This document shows, in pieces, positions 11,301 to 24,239 of a stretch of 64,000 nt of DNA (its first letter is position 1; every line of letters begins with the position of its first letter). The DNA is from Isoetes taiwanensis. Its lineage: Eukaryota; Streptophyta; Lycopodiopsida; Isoetales; Isoetaceae. The stretch is taken from the NCBI GenBank assembly GCA_021234155.1, contig JAJEKV010000003.1:25268874-25332873 (forward strand). The letters are read 5' to 3'. The notes under the pieces are model-generated. The model was not told where the DNA came from and did no database searches. It was given only the letters and a program-made list of their open reading frames with translations. A program made the position numbers and the translations under genes.

Positions 11301-12740
11301 GACGGTAACATCCATATTGGGATTAGAAGGCAATTCCGGATATTCTCGTTGAAAGGATTGCCCAATTGGGAAGGAAACGCATAGGAGTAACTAAAATTAT
11401 ACACGATTGTTAACAGACATCCAACATATTGAAACCACTTGGTGAGATTGATCACCTCGCTAAGAAGGAATCATTACTAGGATAATTGTTGACCATGTAT
11501 AAATCTAGTATCTCCAAAAGAATAATCCAACCGAAAGAAAAAAAGTAATCTAACAAGTCCGGCCAACTTGTTACGATGACATCAATTCGATTGGTAGGAA
11601 TATTCCAAGAGTTTAAATAACTAAGAAAGGGGGAATCTCTAGAATAATAAAAGAATAGTACATGCAAGGTACATCTAAAATAAGAATTATAGTAATCAAA
11701 TAGTCTTTTGAGACAAAAGGAATTGTCGTCATGACAAAACCTTGTGGTTTAGAATCGTTCTAACTAAGTAGATAACCCGTAACTATATTGAAATAAATGA
11801 TAACATAATATGTATATCCATCTTAGGTGGTTATATATGTTAGCTAAGGCTAGTAACTTAATGCGCTAAGTAAGAAGCGTATAACCTCTCAAGGGGAGAG
11901 AATAGATATGATGTTGTGTACAACGTCGTTGAAGGGGTGCAGGACCATTTTCTTTTCGAAGAAAGTGGGACGGCTCAATCTTATGATTGAACGTACTTGC
12001 ACCGAATTGACGGACCCGTAGAATAGAGTTCACTCCGGCAATGGCCGAAGCGAATAGAGCGTAAGATAGATAGATAGTTAGCTCAGGAGGCCTTCAACGT
12101 GCGAGACCGACATGATAGCTAACTACACCAACGAAGTGGAGCAAAACCATGAGAGCAATGCAACGACCAAGTCATCTCCAAAATTACTCGACGCCGGCTC
12201 AATGGGTGGATGCGTTCTAGCCTTAGGTAAGGTGTGCGCATGCATTATAAGCTTTAATGTGTCTTATAGATAAGTTAAATATAGATCTTAATAACTGAAT
12301 AGAAATTGTTGTATGTATATGTATCATAGGGAAATAAGTTAAATAACAACGATAATATGAGGTAGCATGTTAATTAATCCTTCGCAAGGACGCAATTCCT
12401 TCCAAGGATAGCTATATGACCTCGGGGTCCTTATAAATATAGATAGAAAATAGAATTCGGATATACTTAAGTGCATCTTAGGGATATACTTCCAAGGGTA
12501 ATGCAGGACCCAAGGAAGAGAATAAGAAGCACATCTAATTCTTGTGTATAATAATTAAAACCTTGTCTATGATACAATAGGTCTAAATCAGAGTTATTGT
12601 TTAAATAATCGCGATCTAAAAGTCGTTAAATATTGTAAAGCTTAGAGTAAATATAATTGTACTATCGGAAGTAATGTATCCGATACTATGATAATGTTAA
12701 TTCATAAATATTACCTTAGGGTAATTATGTTAATCACATG
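11301..12740. other. Element 1 AT-rich non-coding segment
   Basis: I see no open frame of interest here. The sequence is AT-rich with scattered short direct repeats and passes into the 3' region shared with Element 2 from about 12740. Confidence 0.5.
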
Positions 12741-13309
12741 CATTAAAGGAGCCAGCAAAAATCGGCTCAGGCATGTCGATTTGTGTAGATTAATTCTATG
12801 TGTAGTTAAGATTAATCTGCGCATGCAACCTATACTAGGTATGGGTTGCATGCGTTGTTACCGATGATGAGACCACTACGGTGATCTCTAGGGCGTGGTG
12901 TAATGCCAATGTAGGCATGACCGCGTTTCCGCTTGGACGAGTGGAAGTTAGAAAGTCTACTTCTGTTCTATGGAAGTAGACGACCTCGAGAGAAAGGATA
13001 GGAAAGGCACCTTTAGCCCCATATATGCTTTGATAGGAGGAATCTATCCTTCACGCCCCCCACGCGGGAAGGATATCCTCCACGCTGGGCAACTAGAGGT
13101 GTAGGCATGAGCGGCATATAGTCATAATAGGACGCTGTCTCCACGGCCACGATGGAAGAATCATCCTCTTCCTACGTCGGGAGATTAGCCATGCATTCAT
13201 GTAGATAGGTGGGGTGGTCACCATATAACCAAAATTTTTGTAATAATTAATAATAGGTAGGGTCGACCTGCAGGCCTAGAGCGCTCCGGAGGGCAAGGAG
13301 GTCGAGCTA

Positions 13310-13850
13310 CGAAGGCTTGCAACACAAAATTTTGTATAATGTGTTGCAAGGGATGAAGAGTACCTTAGAAGTGTAAATTTTGTAGGAAATTGATAAACTT
13401 TGATAAACTTAAATGTTGTATTAAGTAAGGTTAATAATTACTTTGCGTGGATTAAGTTATGAAGTGATAAGTTAACTGGATAATGAAATAGTACAGTAAT
13501 GTCTTAAACATTACCTTAGAGTAATTCTAATAATTAAGATAGTAAGTACATAATTATAGATATTGTAAAATTAATGCAGGATTTTAAGGTGCGAAGACTT
13601 GCAACACAAATTTTGTTGGAATGTGCTGCAAGGAATGAAGAGTATCTTAAATAATAATTGTATATGAAAGTGTTAAATTGTGATAAACTAAATGTTGTGA
13701 TAATAGAAACTAATAAGTACCTTGTTTTAGTAGAAGTTACGAATTGACAACTTATTTGATAATGTAATGGCGTAATAATGATTTAAAAATATTACCTTAA
13801 GGTAATCGTAATAAATGTGTAAGTATTATAGTAGTATATCGTATGCATCA
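13310..13850 (+). repeat. About 275 bp tandem duplication in the Element 1 3' region
   Basis: Two consecutive units each begin near CTTGCAACACAAA and contain TGCAAGGNATGAAGAGTA and an ATTACCTTA block (about 13313-13585 and 13592-13850). Element 2 has a single unit (about 23400-23670), so the duplication is specific to Element 1. A more diverged copy of the ATTACCTTA part lies near 12700. Confidence 0.7.
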
Positions 13851-13876
13851 GGTTGATTGCAGGTTAGGAAGAGTCC

Positions 13877-13930
13877 AAGGTGGGGAGACCCACGATCTTT
13901 GCCGACGACATCATTTCAAGGTGGGGAGAA
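13877..13930 (+). promoter_or_regulatory. Duplicated polypurine tract
   Basis: AAGGTGGGGAGA occurs at 13877-13888 and again at 13918-13929, the second copy directly abutting the 3' LTR. The distal copy is the likely plus-strand primer. The same duplicated arrangement exists in Element 2, where the spacer is an 18 bp perfect palindrome. Confidence 0.8.
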
Positions 13931-15659
13931 TGTGGCGTTCCGGCACAATATCGTTCGGGACATATCTTGCATCTGCCTCATCACGCCGCATTACACGCCA
14001 CCCCACCCCGTGGCGTGTATGCCAACGTGTAGCCAGGCTAGTAGCCCTAGGGGGCAACTTGCAAGGAGTGTGCATTTAGTAATGTGCACATTAAACCATG
14101 TGCACATTCACTTAGGTGCACATTTTCCCATGTGGCCACTTTATGCCAAGTGGGCCATACCCATAGGTGCAATTAATGTGCACATTTTCCAATGTGCACA
14201 TTCATTAATGTGCACACATTTCCATGTGAGCACAATTGGGTGCACACATTTCCATGTGAGCACAATTGGGTGCACACATTTCCATGTGGGCACATTTGGC
14301 CACCTAGCCCTTAAAAGGCAAGTGGGCCCATTTCCAATTATCCCACATGCCTAAAGGGGATAATTGGAAACCCTAGCCAACCCCTTGTCTATTTAAGTAG
14401 GGGAACCCTAACTTGCCCATTTTCGTTTTCTAGGGTTCCAGAGCTCTGTTTTGGCTGCCCCAAGGGTCAAAACCATCTCCCAGACGCTGTCTGAGAGAAT
14501 TGCATCATTAGTTTCCCTTGATTCGAGCATCTCAGCAGGATGGTCGAGCTCAGGTCAGGAGGAGGAACTCAAGGATCAGGTATTTAGGCAATTTAATAGT
14601 CTAAACCCCATTTCAGCCATCAAATCAGTAGGTTTAGCCTCTTAAATTGCCCATAGCAACCCTCTAGATCTCTAGATAGCAGATTCTAACTAAAGAACCT
14701 AACTCTATGATATAGATTAGATCTAGTTCTTTAGTTCTTCTGTGATGTATATGGATGATGTATCTCTGTGAACTCCTTGTATTGGGAAGGGGGGTAGAGA
14801 GTTCAAGCTTGGTAGTAGATGCTCCTCTCTCTAGCACACCATAGATTCGGCCTGTGTACAAGAGCCACACCTGGTTGTGGGTGAAGGGGCGGAGGCCGGG
14901 CTAAGAAGGAGATTCATGTGTCGACTCTTGAAGCGATCCCCGGTGTGTAAAGCCTACCGGGGATCATTGTGACTAGGTCGATGGCTTGCCAGCTGCGTGT
15001 GGGCAAGGCATGGGCTCAACACCGAGTGAAGTGGTGTTCACTTTCCGATGGGTTCGGTCCGAATAAGGGCGGTGGCTCTCTAGTCACCTTGAGTCGCATG
15101 TAGATCTCGGAGGGAGTGATCCCTTCACGCCCCCATCGAACCGGGAGGATGAAACCCGGGAATAGCCCTTTTGGCTATGCATCCGTGGGCTCTGATCAGG
15201 TCCCAACACTTTCCAGCCTACTCGCAAAGTGTGCACAGGGAGGGGCGGATGGAGTGGACAACCCTATGCCATGTTCTTATGCCGACCAAATCCATTGCCA
15301 TGAATTACATGCGCAATGAACTCACGGAGACCCAAGCCGCCATCATCCCTTTGAGTCTGAGCCTTGGGTAGGATTCCCTATGTGACGTGCTGATCTTTGT
15401 CTATGCAGATATGTGGAGGACCATCCTTCGTGATGGTCATATGATGTTGATGTATGTACTACTGACATGTATGTTTACGCTTCCGCAGCTAGGTAGGCCC
15501 TGAGGGAGACAGGGTAAAGGACCCCTTCATTCTTCCCACTGGAACTCTTCAAGGTTGCAGTGATACGTGGAGGGCCCTATATTAGCATGGAGCTGGTATG
15601 GGGGATGAACTCCTGTTTGTATACGGTGAGTGCACCGTATGCGAGTAGGGGACGTCACA
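13931..15659 (+). repeat. Element 1 3' LTR
   Basis: It is nearly identical to the 5' LTR over long stretches (for example 15351-15659 versus about 6901-7213). It differs in one extra about 30 bp TGCACACATTTCCATG repeat in U3 and in a tract at about 14880-15350 where differences cluster at CAG/CTG sites. The start is TGTGGCG rather than TGTGACG. Confidence 0.95.
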
Positions 15660-15895
15660 TCTTGGGCCCTTGAAGTAGCCTAATTTAGACAAGCAACAAA
15701 TTCAAACAGCAACACGCCAATAATTTATTTCTAACTCCTCTCCACAGAGATCAAACAACTATATTTATAAGCCGATGATCTAAAGAAGGTGAATGCAATA
15801 GATTCTTTTGCACCAAAAATTAAAACTTATCACTACAAAAAATTATTTCTTTTTATAATAAGTAAGTCTTATATTTAGTAAGTAAGAATAGAATA

Positions 15896-16740
15896 GAATA
15901 GTTTTTTTAACGTCCACGGAGACCAATAGGACACGGGACCCATACAATGGGCTAGTACAATCATTACTACTAGGATTAAAAAACCCCTGCCTCAAAAGGT
16001 TTTCAAGGGAAAAACCTTTGCAGTAGCGGAGATAATGACTACTGAGGACTCAGTAATTGCAGATGTTTATCTAGAACCTCAAGTATGTATAATGCCAAGT
16101 CATGCACAGATGGTACTCTGAGAAGTTGTGGAAGCGTGGAATGGAATGCTAAGGTCAAAAAATAATTCCGGACTATCTCAAAAGCAGGGCAACTCAGAAG
16201 AGTATGGCTTTCATCTTCAATAACCTGTAACTGGCAACATGCACATAGTCTCGCTTCTCGCGGCAATTGCAGCCGCTCCCATCTACCTGTCTCAATCCGT
16301 AGCCTGTGGGACCCCGTGCGAATTGAGGCAATAGCTACAAGCTTGTTCCTGGACAATGAAGCAAGCATTTAAGCTTGGGGTCCTGGTGCCAAGGTGGGAT
16401 TTATGTGTGCATGATAATGACCAGTTTTCACTTGGGCCAAAGTAACTGCGTCCCATATCTTTTGAGAAAAACGACCATTGAGATATTGTTGCAAAAGCTC
16501 AGGATCAGAACTGGCAAGCATCAGGCAGTGCTAAGCTATGATAGAGATCCCACAACGAAACAACAAAGTTCTTATTCTCTGAGGGAATATCCTATGTTTG
16601 AAATGACCATTTCCTTAGCCAAGCTTCTTCATCCATGGAACATGACCAAAATGTCGATATGTCCAAGACCATCAGATAATGAATGGCAATTCCAATCATT
16701 TAGCTATCAGTAAACTGCTATGAGATGGAAAATTTGCCAT
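15896..16740 (-). mobile_element. 5'-truncated LINE (non-LTR retrotransposon) 3' end
   Basis: On the minus strand the sequence reads as the C-terminal end of a LINE ORF2: KIWDAVTLAQVKTGHYHAH, then RTGSHRLRIETGRW and a CxCC...H...C cluster (CACCQLQVIEDESHTLLSCP) typical of plant LINE C-termini. In-frame stops and a frameshift make it dead. The 3' UTR carries a stem-loop (15964-16041) and ends with GGTCTCCGTGGACGTTA followed by a TTCTA-type short repeat tail. Confidence 0.8.
16039..16368 (-). pseudogene. LINE ORF2 C-terminal fragment (109 aa)
   Basis: This is the longest surviving open piece of the LINE remnant. It contains the RTGSHRLRIETGRW signature and a Cys/His cluster (residues about 42-60) thought to bind nucleic acid. 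The upstream sequence PELLQQYLNGRFSQKIWD is in the same frame before an in-frame stop. There is no RT catalytic core, so the copy is 5'-truncated. Confidence 0.75.
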
Positions 16741-18428
16741 AACTAACTCATCCTACTCAAGTTGGCCATGGGATTTTGCCAAATGGCCTATCGGGGCCAC
16801 TAAAATTCTTGTTGCCACACCCCTCTACCAAGTTAGTCTATAGCTCATGTAATTCTTTATGGATATACATTCACTCTAGAACTTTAGTGGACCTACCGAG
16901 GTTACAATTAGGCCGTCATATACATTAAGAGGTTGATGTAGTGTCATATGCTTTGATGAGAGTAAAGAACATGGTAAATTGCAAGACAGAAGTCATGCAT
17001 TGGTTAAAAGTATATATGAAATTTAGGTATAACATGCACATCAATCTATTGCAAGATGTTGATATAGTTGAAGAGGTGATTTTTTCAAGGCCGAAGGATA
17101 TTAACGTTAATCATATTGATTAACAGCTAGCAGATGCACCTTCATGCAGGTTCAGAATCAAAGTCGAGTTCAAGGGCAATAGTAACTCAAGACGTGAAAT
17201 GCGCCTATGAAAAATGAAATTCGAAGTGTGGGCTACAATCGTCGATAACTTGTCAACTCAAATGACAATATTTATATACATGGCTCATCCTGTAGAATCT
17301 TGATCCAATGGCTCGGATCGATTGCACTATAACAGGAGAAGATCTTAATCGGGATTTGAACCCATTGTGTCCATGTAACTAGTTTAGATAAAGGTATGAT
17401 GACATACATAGAATGAACCCAATGCTTGAATTCGTGTTTTCTTAGCAACTTGCAAAACTATATCTCTATTAACTAAATGTCCATGCACTTTCCAAAAACA
17501 TGTTTTCCAATCATCAAGAATAACCTCATTTCTAGTGCTTGGATGTCTGATTCTATAGCAATAAATGATTTGACTTCAAGACAGGAACCATACAATCTGG
17601 AATTTGCTCATTGCCATTATTTGTGTATAGTTTTTATCCAATAATGGATACAAACCCAGGCTACCCGAGCTTAATATACAAAATAGAAATCATGATAATA
17701 TATAAAACATGTATTATGGGATGTCACAAAAGCATCTGGAAGCTGCAATACCAAAATCCAGATTATAATCACGCAATCCAGAGCTTGTTCATTACCATCA
17801 GTTGTCTTGATTGTAACCGTCTTCATTGGAAGGAACATGAGATAATTTGCACAGCCTGTGTGTAGGAAAGTGAAATGCCATTATCCCGATAACTAAAGCA
17901 CATTAAGAGAGAAGATTCAATCAAGTATATGCATTGAACAAACATGAGTTTAGATATTCTCATAAAGTTATTGCTCCTGTCTTCATATAATTGCATCATA
18001 TAATTCCTTCATTGGAGCTCAGTAGTAGACTTTGAATTGATTAACTGGGCGCATTTTATTTGCCATCTCAGCAAGTGCAGCATATAGGAACATCTAGTTG
18101 GCCATTTGATATCATTCCTTCAAAGATGATACAGGTTAAATATTAGAATTGTCGAGATCATTACATCTAGGGGAGGAAATGGCATCTTATACAAGAATGG
18201 CAATGGTTCTCAAGGTAAATGATACAGATAACCACGTTCTCTGTGCCTCAGGAAAAGCTGGGCAAGATTGAAATAACTGAGGGTTTCTATGGCTGCAGAA
18301 TATGGTATACAGGCTATATGAGACATGCTCAGGCCAGCTGGAACCAACATGCCAACTATTTGTTTTGCTATAAATATAAATCTTTTTGTCTTGTGTATAT
18401 TATATGGGCATTTGGGTAAATTTTTCAT
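16741..18428. other. Unrecognised intergenic DNA
   Basis: AT-rich sequence with only short chance ORFs (for example 16941-17123 and 17611-17865). I see no domain, RNA gene or mobile-element terminus. Confidence 0.4.
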
Positions 18429-18963
18429 TGATATGATTCTTAACATTTGAGATGCTTATATGGTCTTGAAATAATATTATAATAGATAAACAATATCAAA
18501 TTGTATTCAGGCAGCATCACAACTGATAAACAGGGTCATTCTGGATTTATATTACACAAAATACATTGGAGCATATGATTTACCGCCGAACCGGATCCAC
18601 TGGATTATGGCAAAATACCAGCGCTATGGCAAATACAAAGCTTTGGCATCTGACTTACTAGCCTTCCAGGCTAATATTGCTACTCCAAGTAGCCACAGAT
18701 CAGAAAGCAATTGCAAAATCTGTAGCATCGGTGTAACAGTCATCTATGAGCGCTCATCATGTTTTTGCCCATTACTTTCTCATACGAGCAAACTATGAGA
18801 ACCCTAATTCAAAAACTATACTTGGAGAGGTTCCAACATAGTAAAGATCGCCTCAATCGGAGCTCTATTTGTGGGGATATCTCCAATTGAAATTTAGCTT
18901 CTATTTATAAATCTCTCCTAAACTTTAGCGCTTTTTAGCAGGCAGTTGTCTTTTATATTAAAA
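18429..18963 (-). repeat. LTR fragment of the short-internal Copia-like family
   Basis: It begins TGATATGATTCTTAAC and carries the TACATTGGAGCA...TGGCATCTGRCTTACTRGCC block and a reverse-complement TATA box (TATAAATAG), as in the LTRs at 47694, 49944, 60091 and 63003. It ends where a short retroposon joins at about 18964. Confidence 0.75.
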
Positions 18964-19199
18964 CTAGAAAAAGTGCCCAGCATTGCTGGGCTTTTCAATG
19001 GTTTTAAAGTTATGTCTTTGTTTGTTATAAGTTAATGTTCAAAATTGTCCTCCTAGGACATTCTACTTATTAAGCTTGAAGTTTGAATACAACATATGAA
19101 GTGTTAATATTGTTATTAAACAAATTACTTTTGTTGTTGGTCCCATGACCTATTGGTCTCCGTGGACGTTACTATTCTATTCTATTCTATTCTATTCCT
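18964..19199 (+). mobile_element. Short retroposon sharing the LINE 3' end
   Basis: It starts TAGAAAAAGTGCCCAGCATTG, ends with CCTATTGGTCTCCGTGGACG and is followed by a (TATTC)n tail. The 3' end matches the LINE at 15896 and the tails near 48690 and 63700, whereas the body does not. It may be a SINE that borrows the LINE 3' end or a rearranged LINE copy. I do not see convincing pol III A and B boxes. Confidence 0.5.
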
Positions 19200-21655
19200 T
19201 CAAGTTGTGAGATGAAAATGCTTATCGTGTTAAACATCTTAGCTAAATAAATTTGACATCATGAAGTCATTCTCCCCAATCTTTCAATTTCCCTTTTTGA
19301 TAGTATGAAGTAGGATTACCATCTAAGAATGATAACAAAGTTAACCTCCATTACATTTCATGAAAATAAATTTTCCTGTCTAGCTTGTACCTCAATATCA
19401 AAACCGACTTAGTTTTTGGCTTTCCATTTGCTCACATGATGAATGAGGATATTGTTGCATAGTCAAGTTAAGACATGTTCAAGGTGATAAGGTATACCAT
19501 CGCCACATGTTTTAGCCCCAATTGAAATGATGGACACAATTACTGATACTATTCTATCTGCACATACTCAAGTTTTTTTACACATCTAGCTTTTGACCTT
19601 GGAGAGTGCATCAATTAAAACCATTTGCATCTGCATCTGAATTTGAATAAGGTTGCAAATTTTGCATTTTTTGCTGAGATATTCTCTCATCATTGAAAGC
19701 TTTTGCAATAGAAGCAGCTGCTGAATATATCCTGCTTCTAAATTGCATGTTATATTTCAAACTGTTGTATAAACCTGCTACTTTTATCTCCATGAGCTCT
19801 TTTAAGTGGGATACCTGCATCGTTAACATGTTATATGTATGCATCAGACATCAGCTACTAAAGCAGGATTACATGCAGGAAGATCTTGAGGAAGAGATCC
19901 AATGGTAAAGTTTGATTTTAAAATAAATGACTTTCTAAAGAAACCAAAGGGATTCTTACATAATTGAAAATTGCCGTTTTGGAAAAGTTTTGGAAAAGGT
20001 GCAGATGATGCAAACCCGGATCATTCCATTTCAGTATACATTGAAAAATATTCAACCCATCTACAACCATAAAAGAAAGAGCATTCAAAGCATTCAATCC
20101 TTAGAGCCACGAGACTGAAACAAATGGTAAGCGAAATAATTCGTAACAAGCAGAAGCAAGTCATCTGTGCACATAGTGAAACTCTGCGCCAGCATGCAAG
20201 TTATCATAATCTTTGGGAAAGTATCAAAATATGTAGTTTATTGATATCTTGGACAATAGCTTAGCTCAAGAGGTACACCGTGACATGCATTCCTAAACAC
20301 TTTAACAGCATGTTGTAGCTTGCAGTGTTGTTTCGCATTATCGATTATATTTAGCCAATGTTCACATTGTTTTGTAGGCACGCAATGAAAGCGCATTGAT
20401 CAATGGCTTTATGCCATTCTTGTTTTTAAAGTAAGATCTAAAACTTCTGCAATCTCATTTTATCATAGTCAAGAGAAGGTAGCTTATCAAATAAAACACA
20501 ACAATGGTTCACTTCAGTTTCTAAGTTTGCAGCCTCTACAATGTCTTTTTATCAAGATCAAACTAAAGAGAACAGGATGTTCTGATGCAGAGCAAATATT
20601 ATTATACTCCTCATAGTGTACATGGCTCATGGATCTAGCGAAAGTGTTAACAGTTACATTCTTTTGATGTTCACTAGCTGGTTCCTTGGACTTTCTTGGA
20701 TGTTCGCCCCTTACATATTCAATCCATCTGGATTTGAATGGAACAAGTAATATTTTAACTATGTAAATATTACGTTTTCAACCTTCATCAAACATAAGTT
20801 AACATCAAGATTTCCGCCACCAAAGCAGCATACGATTTTAAAAACTGGATAGATTGGCTTTTGAGAAAGGAGTTAATATGAAAGAAGAAAGTTGGGAAAA
20901 ATGGTGGGATGAAGAACAAGTGGGATGTTTTAGCCTAACTAAGAATTCCTCTTCTTTTGCTATTCAATAGCATTAAGATTACACCAAAGAACGAATTGAT
21001 TATGTCAACTTCTCATCCATGTTTCAACTTCTAACCTTCAATTATTGTCATGCACATATAAGATCATTCGGTTCCAGTGTTTGTGAAACCATTCTAAGTT
21101 TGTGTTTCTTCTTCTTCTAATACGATGTTGTATATCATTTGGGTGCCAGGAATGGAAGCACTAAATTAACTGTAAGATATTGAGAAAGGTTTAGTCTTAA
21201 GTGAAATTACCTAGCATTTTTTGGCTGGTACTTTTGGGCATACTCTTAGTGACGAAGGTACTTCTATAAGCACTGTCTTATGCCAGCTCACATGCACAAT
21301 TGCCACAAACATCAATAAACATGATGTTCAGGATTGTAACAAGTTTATAGGTAAAAAATTTCATGATAAATTTTAGGATGAATATTAGACAACAAAAGAA
21401 ACATGAATTTCAAACTCCAGAGTAAGGGCTTAAACCGTTCATGCACGATCTGAATCAGGATATCACTTTGCCGCTATTTTTATATAGTGGCTACTCTATA
21501 CCGGAAGAACCTTCTGAATTTATAAAAAAGATAGGGCCACCCTTCCCCTCCCCTTTAGCCTAATAGCAGAAGACAAGCATAACAATTTACATGCACGTAT
21601 CCTTCTCTTTCAAGAATGAGGGAGAATCTGCCATACCCTGGACTTGCTTTTGAGA
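19200..21655. other. Unrecognised intergenic DNA
   Basis: AT-rich sequence without coding potential or repeat structure that I can identify. It ends at the Element 2 target site. Confidence 0.4.
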
Positions 21656-21660
21656 GTCCT

Positions 21661-23334
21661 TGTGACGTCCCCTACTCATATATGGTGCACTCACCGTATA
21701 CAAACAGGAGTTCATCCCCCATACCAGCTCCATGCTAATACAGGGCCCTTCACATGACACTGCAACCGTGACGGGTGCCAGTGGGAAGAGTGAAGGGGTC
21801 ATTGCACCCCGTCTCCCTCAGGGCCTACCTAGCTGCGGAAGCGTAAACATACATGTCAGTAGCACATACATCAACATCATATGACCATCTCGAAGGATGG
21901 TCCTCCACATATCTGCATCGACAAAGATCGGCACATCACATAGGGGATCCTACCCAAGGCTCAGACTCGAAGGGATGACTGACGGCTTGGGTCTCCAGAG
22001 TTCATTGCGGACAGAATTCATGGCAATGGATTTGGCTGGCATATGAACATGGCATAGGGTTGTCCACTCCATCCGCCCCTCCTGTGCACACTTTGCAGAG
22101 TGGGCTGAAAAGTGTCGGGACCTGACTGTAGCCCGCCGGATGCATAGCCAAAAGGGCTATTCCTGGGCTCATCTTCCCAGTTCCGATGGGGCAGGTAGGG
22201 ATCACTCCCTCTAGAGATCTACATGCTGACTCAAGGTGACTAGAGGGCCACTGCCCGTATTCGACTGAACCCACTGGAAAGTGAACACCACTTCACGGGT
22301 GTCGAGCCCATGCCTTGCCCGCACGCAGTGACAAGCCATTGGACCTAGTCACAATGATCCCCGGTAGGCTTTACATACCAGAGGGATCGTTCAAGAGTCA
22401 GGACATGAATCTCCTTCTTAGCCAGTCTGGCCCCTTCACCCACATCCCGATGTGGCTCTTGTGCAGTGCCGAATCCACAAGTGTGCTAGAGAGGCTACTC
22501 TAGGAGCATCAACTACCAAGCTTTTAGGTCTCTACCCCCTTCCCAATACAAGGAGTTCATAGAGATACATCATCCATATACTTCACAAAGAACTAAAGAA
22601 CTAGATCTAATCTACAACATAGAGTTAGGTTCTTTAGTTAGAATCTGCTATCTAGAGATCTAGAGAGCTGCTATGGGCAATCTAAGAGGCTAAACCCTCT
22701 CGATTCTATGACCCAAGTAGGGTTTAGACTATCTAATTGGCTCAATACCTGATCCTTGAGGGGCTCCTCCTGACCTGAGCTCGACCATCCTGCTGAAACG
22801 CTCGAATCAAGGGAAACTAAGGGTGCAATTCTCCCAGGCAGAGTCTGGGAGGCGGTTTTGGCTGTTGAGGCAGCCAAAACAGAGTTCTAAAGCCCCCTAG
22901 AAACGAAAATGGGCAAGTTAGGGTTTCCTACCCTATATAGACAAGGGGTTGGCTAGGGTTTCCAATTATCCCCTTTTGGCATGTGGGATAATTGGAAATG
23001 GGCCCACTTGCCTTTAAGGGCTAGGTGGCCAAATGTGCCCACATGGAAATGTGTGCCCACATTAATATGTACATTGGAAAATGTGCACATTAATTGCACC
23101 TATGGGTGTGGCCCACTTGGCATGAAGTGTCCACATGGAAATGTGTGCCCACATTAATGTGTACATTGGAAAATGTGCACATTAATAGTTGCACATATTT
23201 CTGGCAAGTTGCCCCCTAGGGGCTACCCACCTGGCTACACGTTAGCGTACACGTCGGTCGGAGTGGCGCGGTAATGCGGCGTGGCAAACAAAGATATCGT
23301 CTTGGGACCGTATCTTGTCGCCCGGAACGTCACA
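21661..23334 (-). repeat. Element 2 3' LTR
   Basis: It has TGTGACG...(A)CGTCACA-type termini and the TGTGCACA-like motif cluster, plus a TATA box (CTATATAGG on the minus strand) near 22940. It differs from the 5' LTR near its outer U3 end (23270-23330), where CTG/CAG sites are again altered. Confidence 0.93.
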
Positions 23335-23390
23335 TTCTCCCCACCTTGAAATGATCTTTGTCCAAAGATCGTGGGTCTCCCCACCTTGGG
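23335..23390 (-). promoter_or_regulatory. Duplicated polypurine tract around an 18 bp palindrome
   Basis: On the minus strand AAGGTGGGGAGA occurs twice (about 23378-23389 and 23336-23347), the latter abutting the 3' LTR. Between them lies GATCTTTGTCCAAAGATC (23353-23370), a perfect inverted repeat. Element 1 keeps the two tracts but not the perfect palindrome. Confidence 0.8.
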
Positions 23391-24239
23391 ATCATCCTAA
23401 CCCGCAATCAAGCGACACATACGATAACTACTATAGTATTTACACATTTATTAAGATTACCTTAAGGTAATATTTTTAGGACATTATCACACCATTATAT
23501 TATGAAATAACTTATCAATTCATAACATCATTAAAACAGGTTACTCAATAATTCACTTAACATGACAATTAAGTTTATCAAAATTAAAATTAACGTCCGG
23601 GGTCTCTTCATTCCTTGCAACACATTCCAACAAAATTTGTGTTGCAAGTCTTAGATCTTCGACCTCCTTGCCCTCCCGGGGCTCTATTGGCTCAGCAGGT
23701 CGACACACACGTTAGTATCATTTAATTATTAATAAAATTTTTGGTTATATGGTGACCACCCCACCTATCTACATGGATGCATGGCTAATCTCCGGCAGAG
23801 GAAGAGGGTGAATCTTCCATTATGGCCGCGGGAGGCGGTAGCCTATATGCCTATATGCGCTCATGCCTACACCCTAGTTGCCCGGCGTGGAGGATAGGTC
23901 CTTCCGTATATGGGGCGTGAAGGCCCGATTCCTCCTATCAAAGCATATATGGGGCTAGAGGTGCTTTTCCTATCGGTGCATTCCTTCATGACCTCCTTTC
24001 TCTCGAGGTCGTCTACTTCCGTGGGACGTAAGTAGACTTTCTAATCTACCTTCCACTCGCCCAAGTTTTTAAACGCGGTCATGCCTACATTGACATTACA
24101 CCACGCTCTAGAGATCACCGTAGTGGTCCCATCATCGCCGGTAACACGCATGCGACCCATACCTAGCATAGGTTGCATCGCGAGATTAATCTTAACTATA
24201 CATAGAATTAATCTACACAAATCGACATGCCTGAGCCGA
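23391..24239 (-). other. Element 2 3' non-coding region
   Basis: It is homologous to Element 1 at about 12740-13870, including the 16 bp palindrome ATTACCTTAAGGTAAT (near 23456). No ORF of interest is present. It separates the chromodomain from the polypurine tract. Confidence 0.7.

Larger units (their letters stand above)
5512..15659 (+). mobile_element. Element 1: complete LTR retrotransposon lacking pol (non-autonomous partner of Element 2)
   Basis: Two 1.7 kb LTRs (5512-7213 and 13931-15659) start TGTGRCG and end CGTCACA. A perfect 5 bp target duplication TCTTG flanks the unit (5507-5511 and 15660-15664). An iMet primer binding site follows the 5' LTR and a polypurine tract precedes the 3' LTR. 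The LTRs, leader (7214-7440) and 3' region (about 12740-13930) are homologous to Element 2, but the roughly 5 kb centre is different and carries no RT, integrase or Gag motif I can find. It looks like a derivative that keeps the cis signals and would depend on Element 2-type proteins. Confidence 0.93.
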
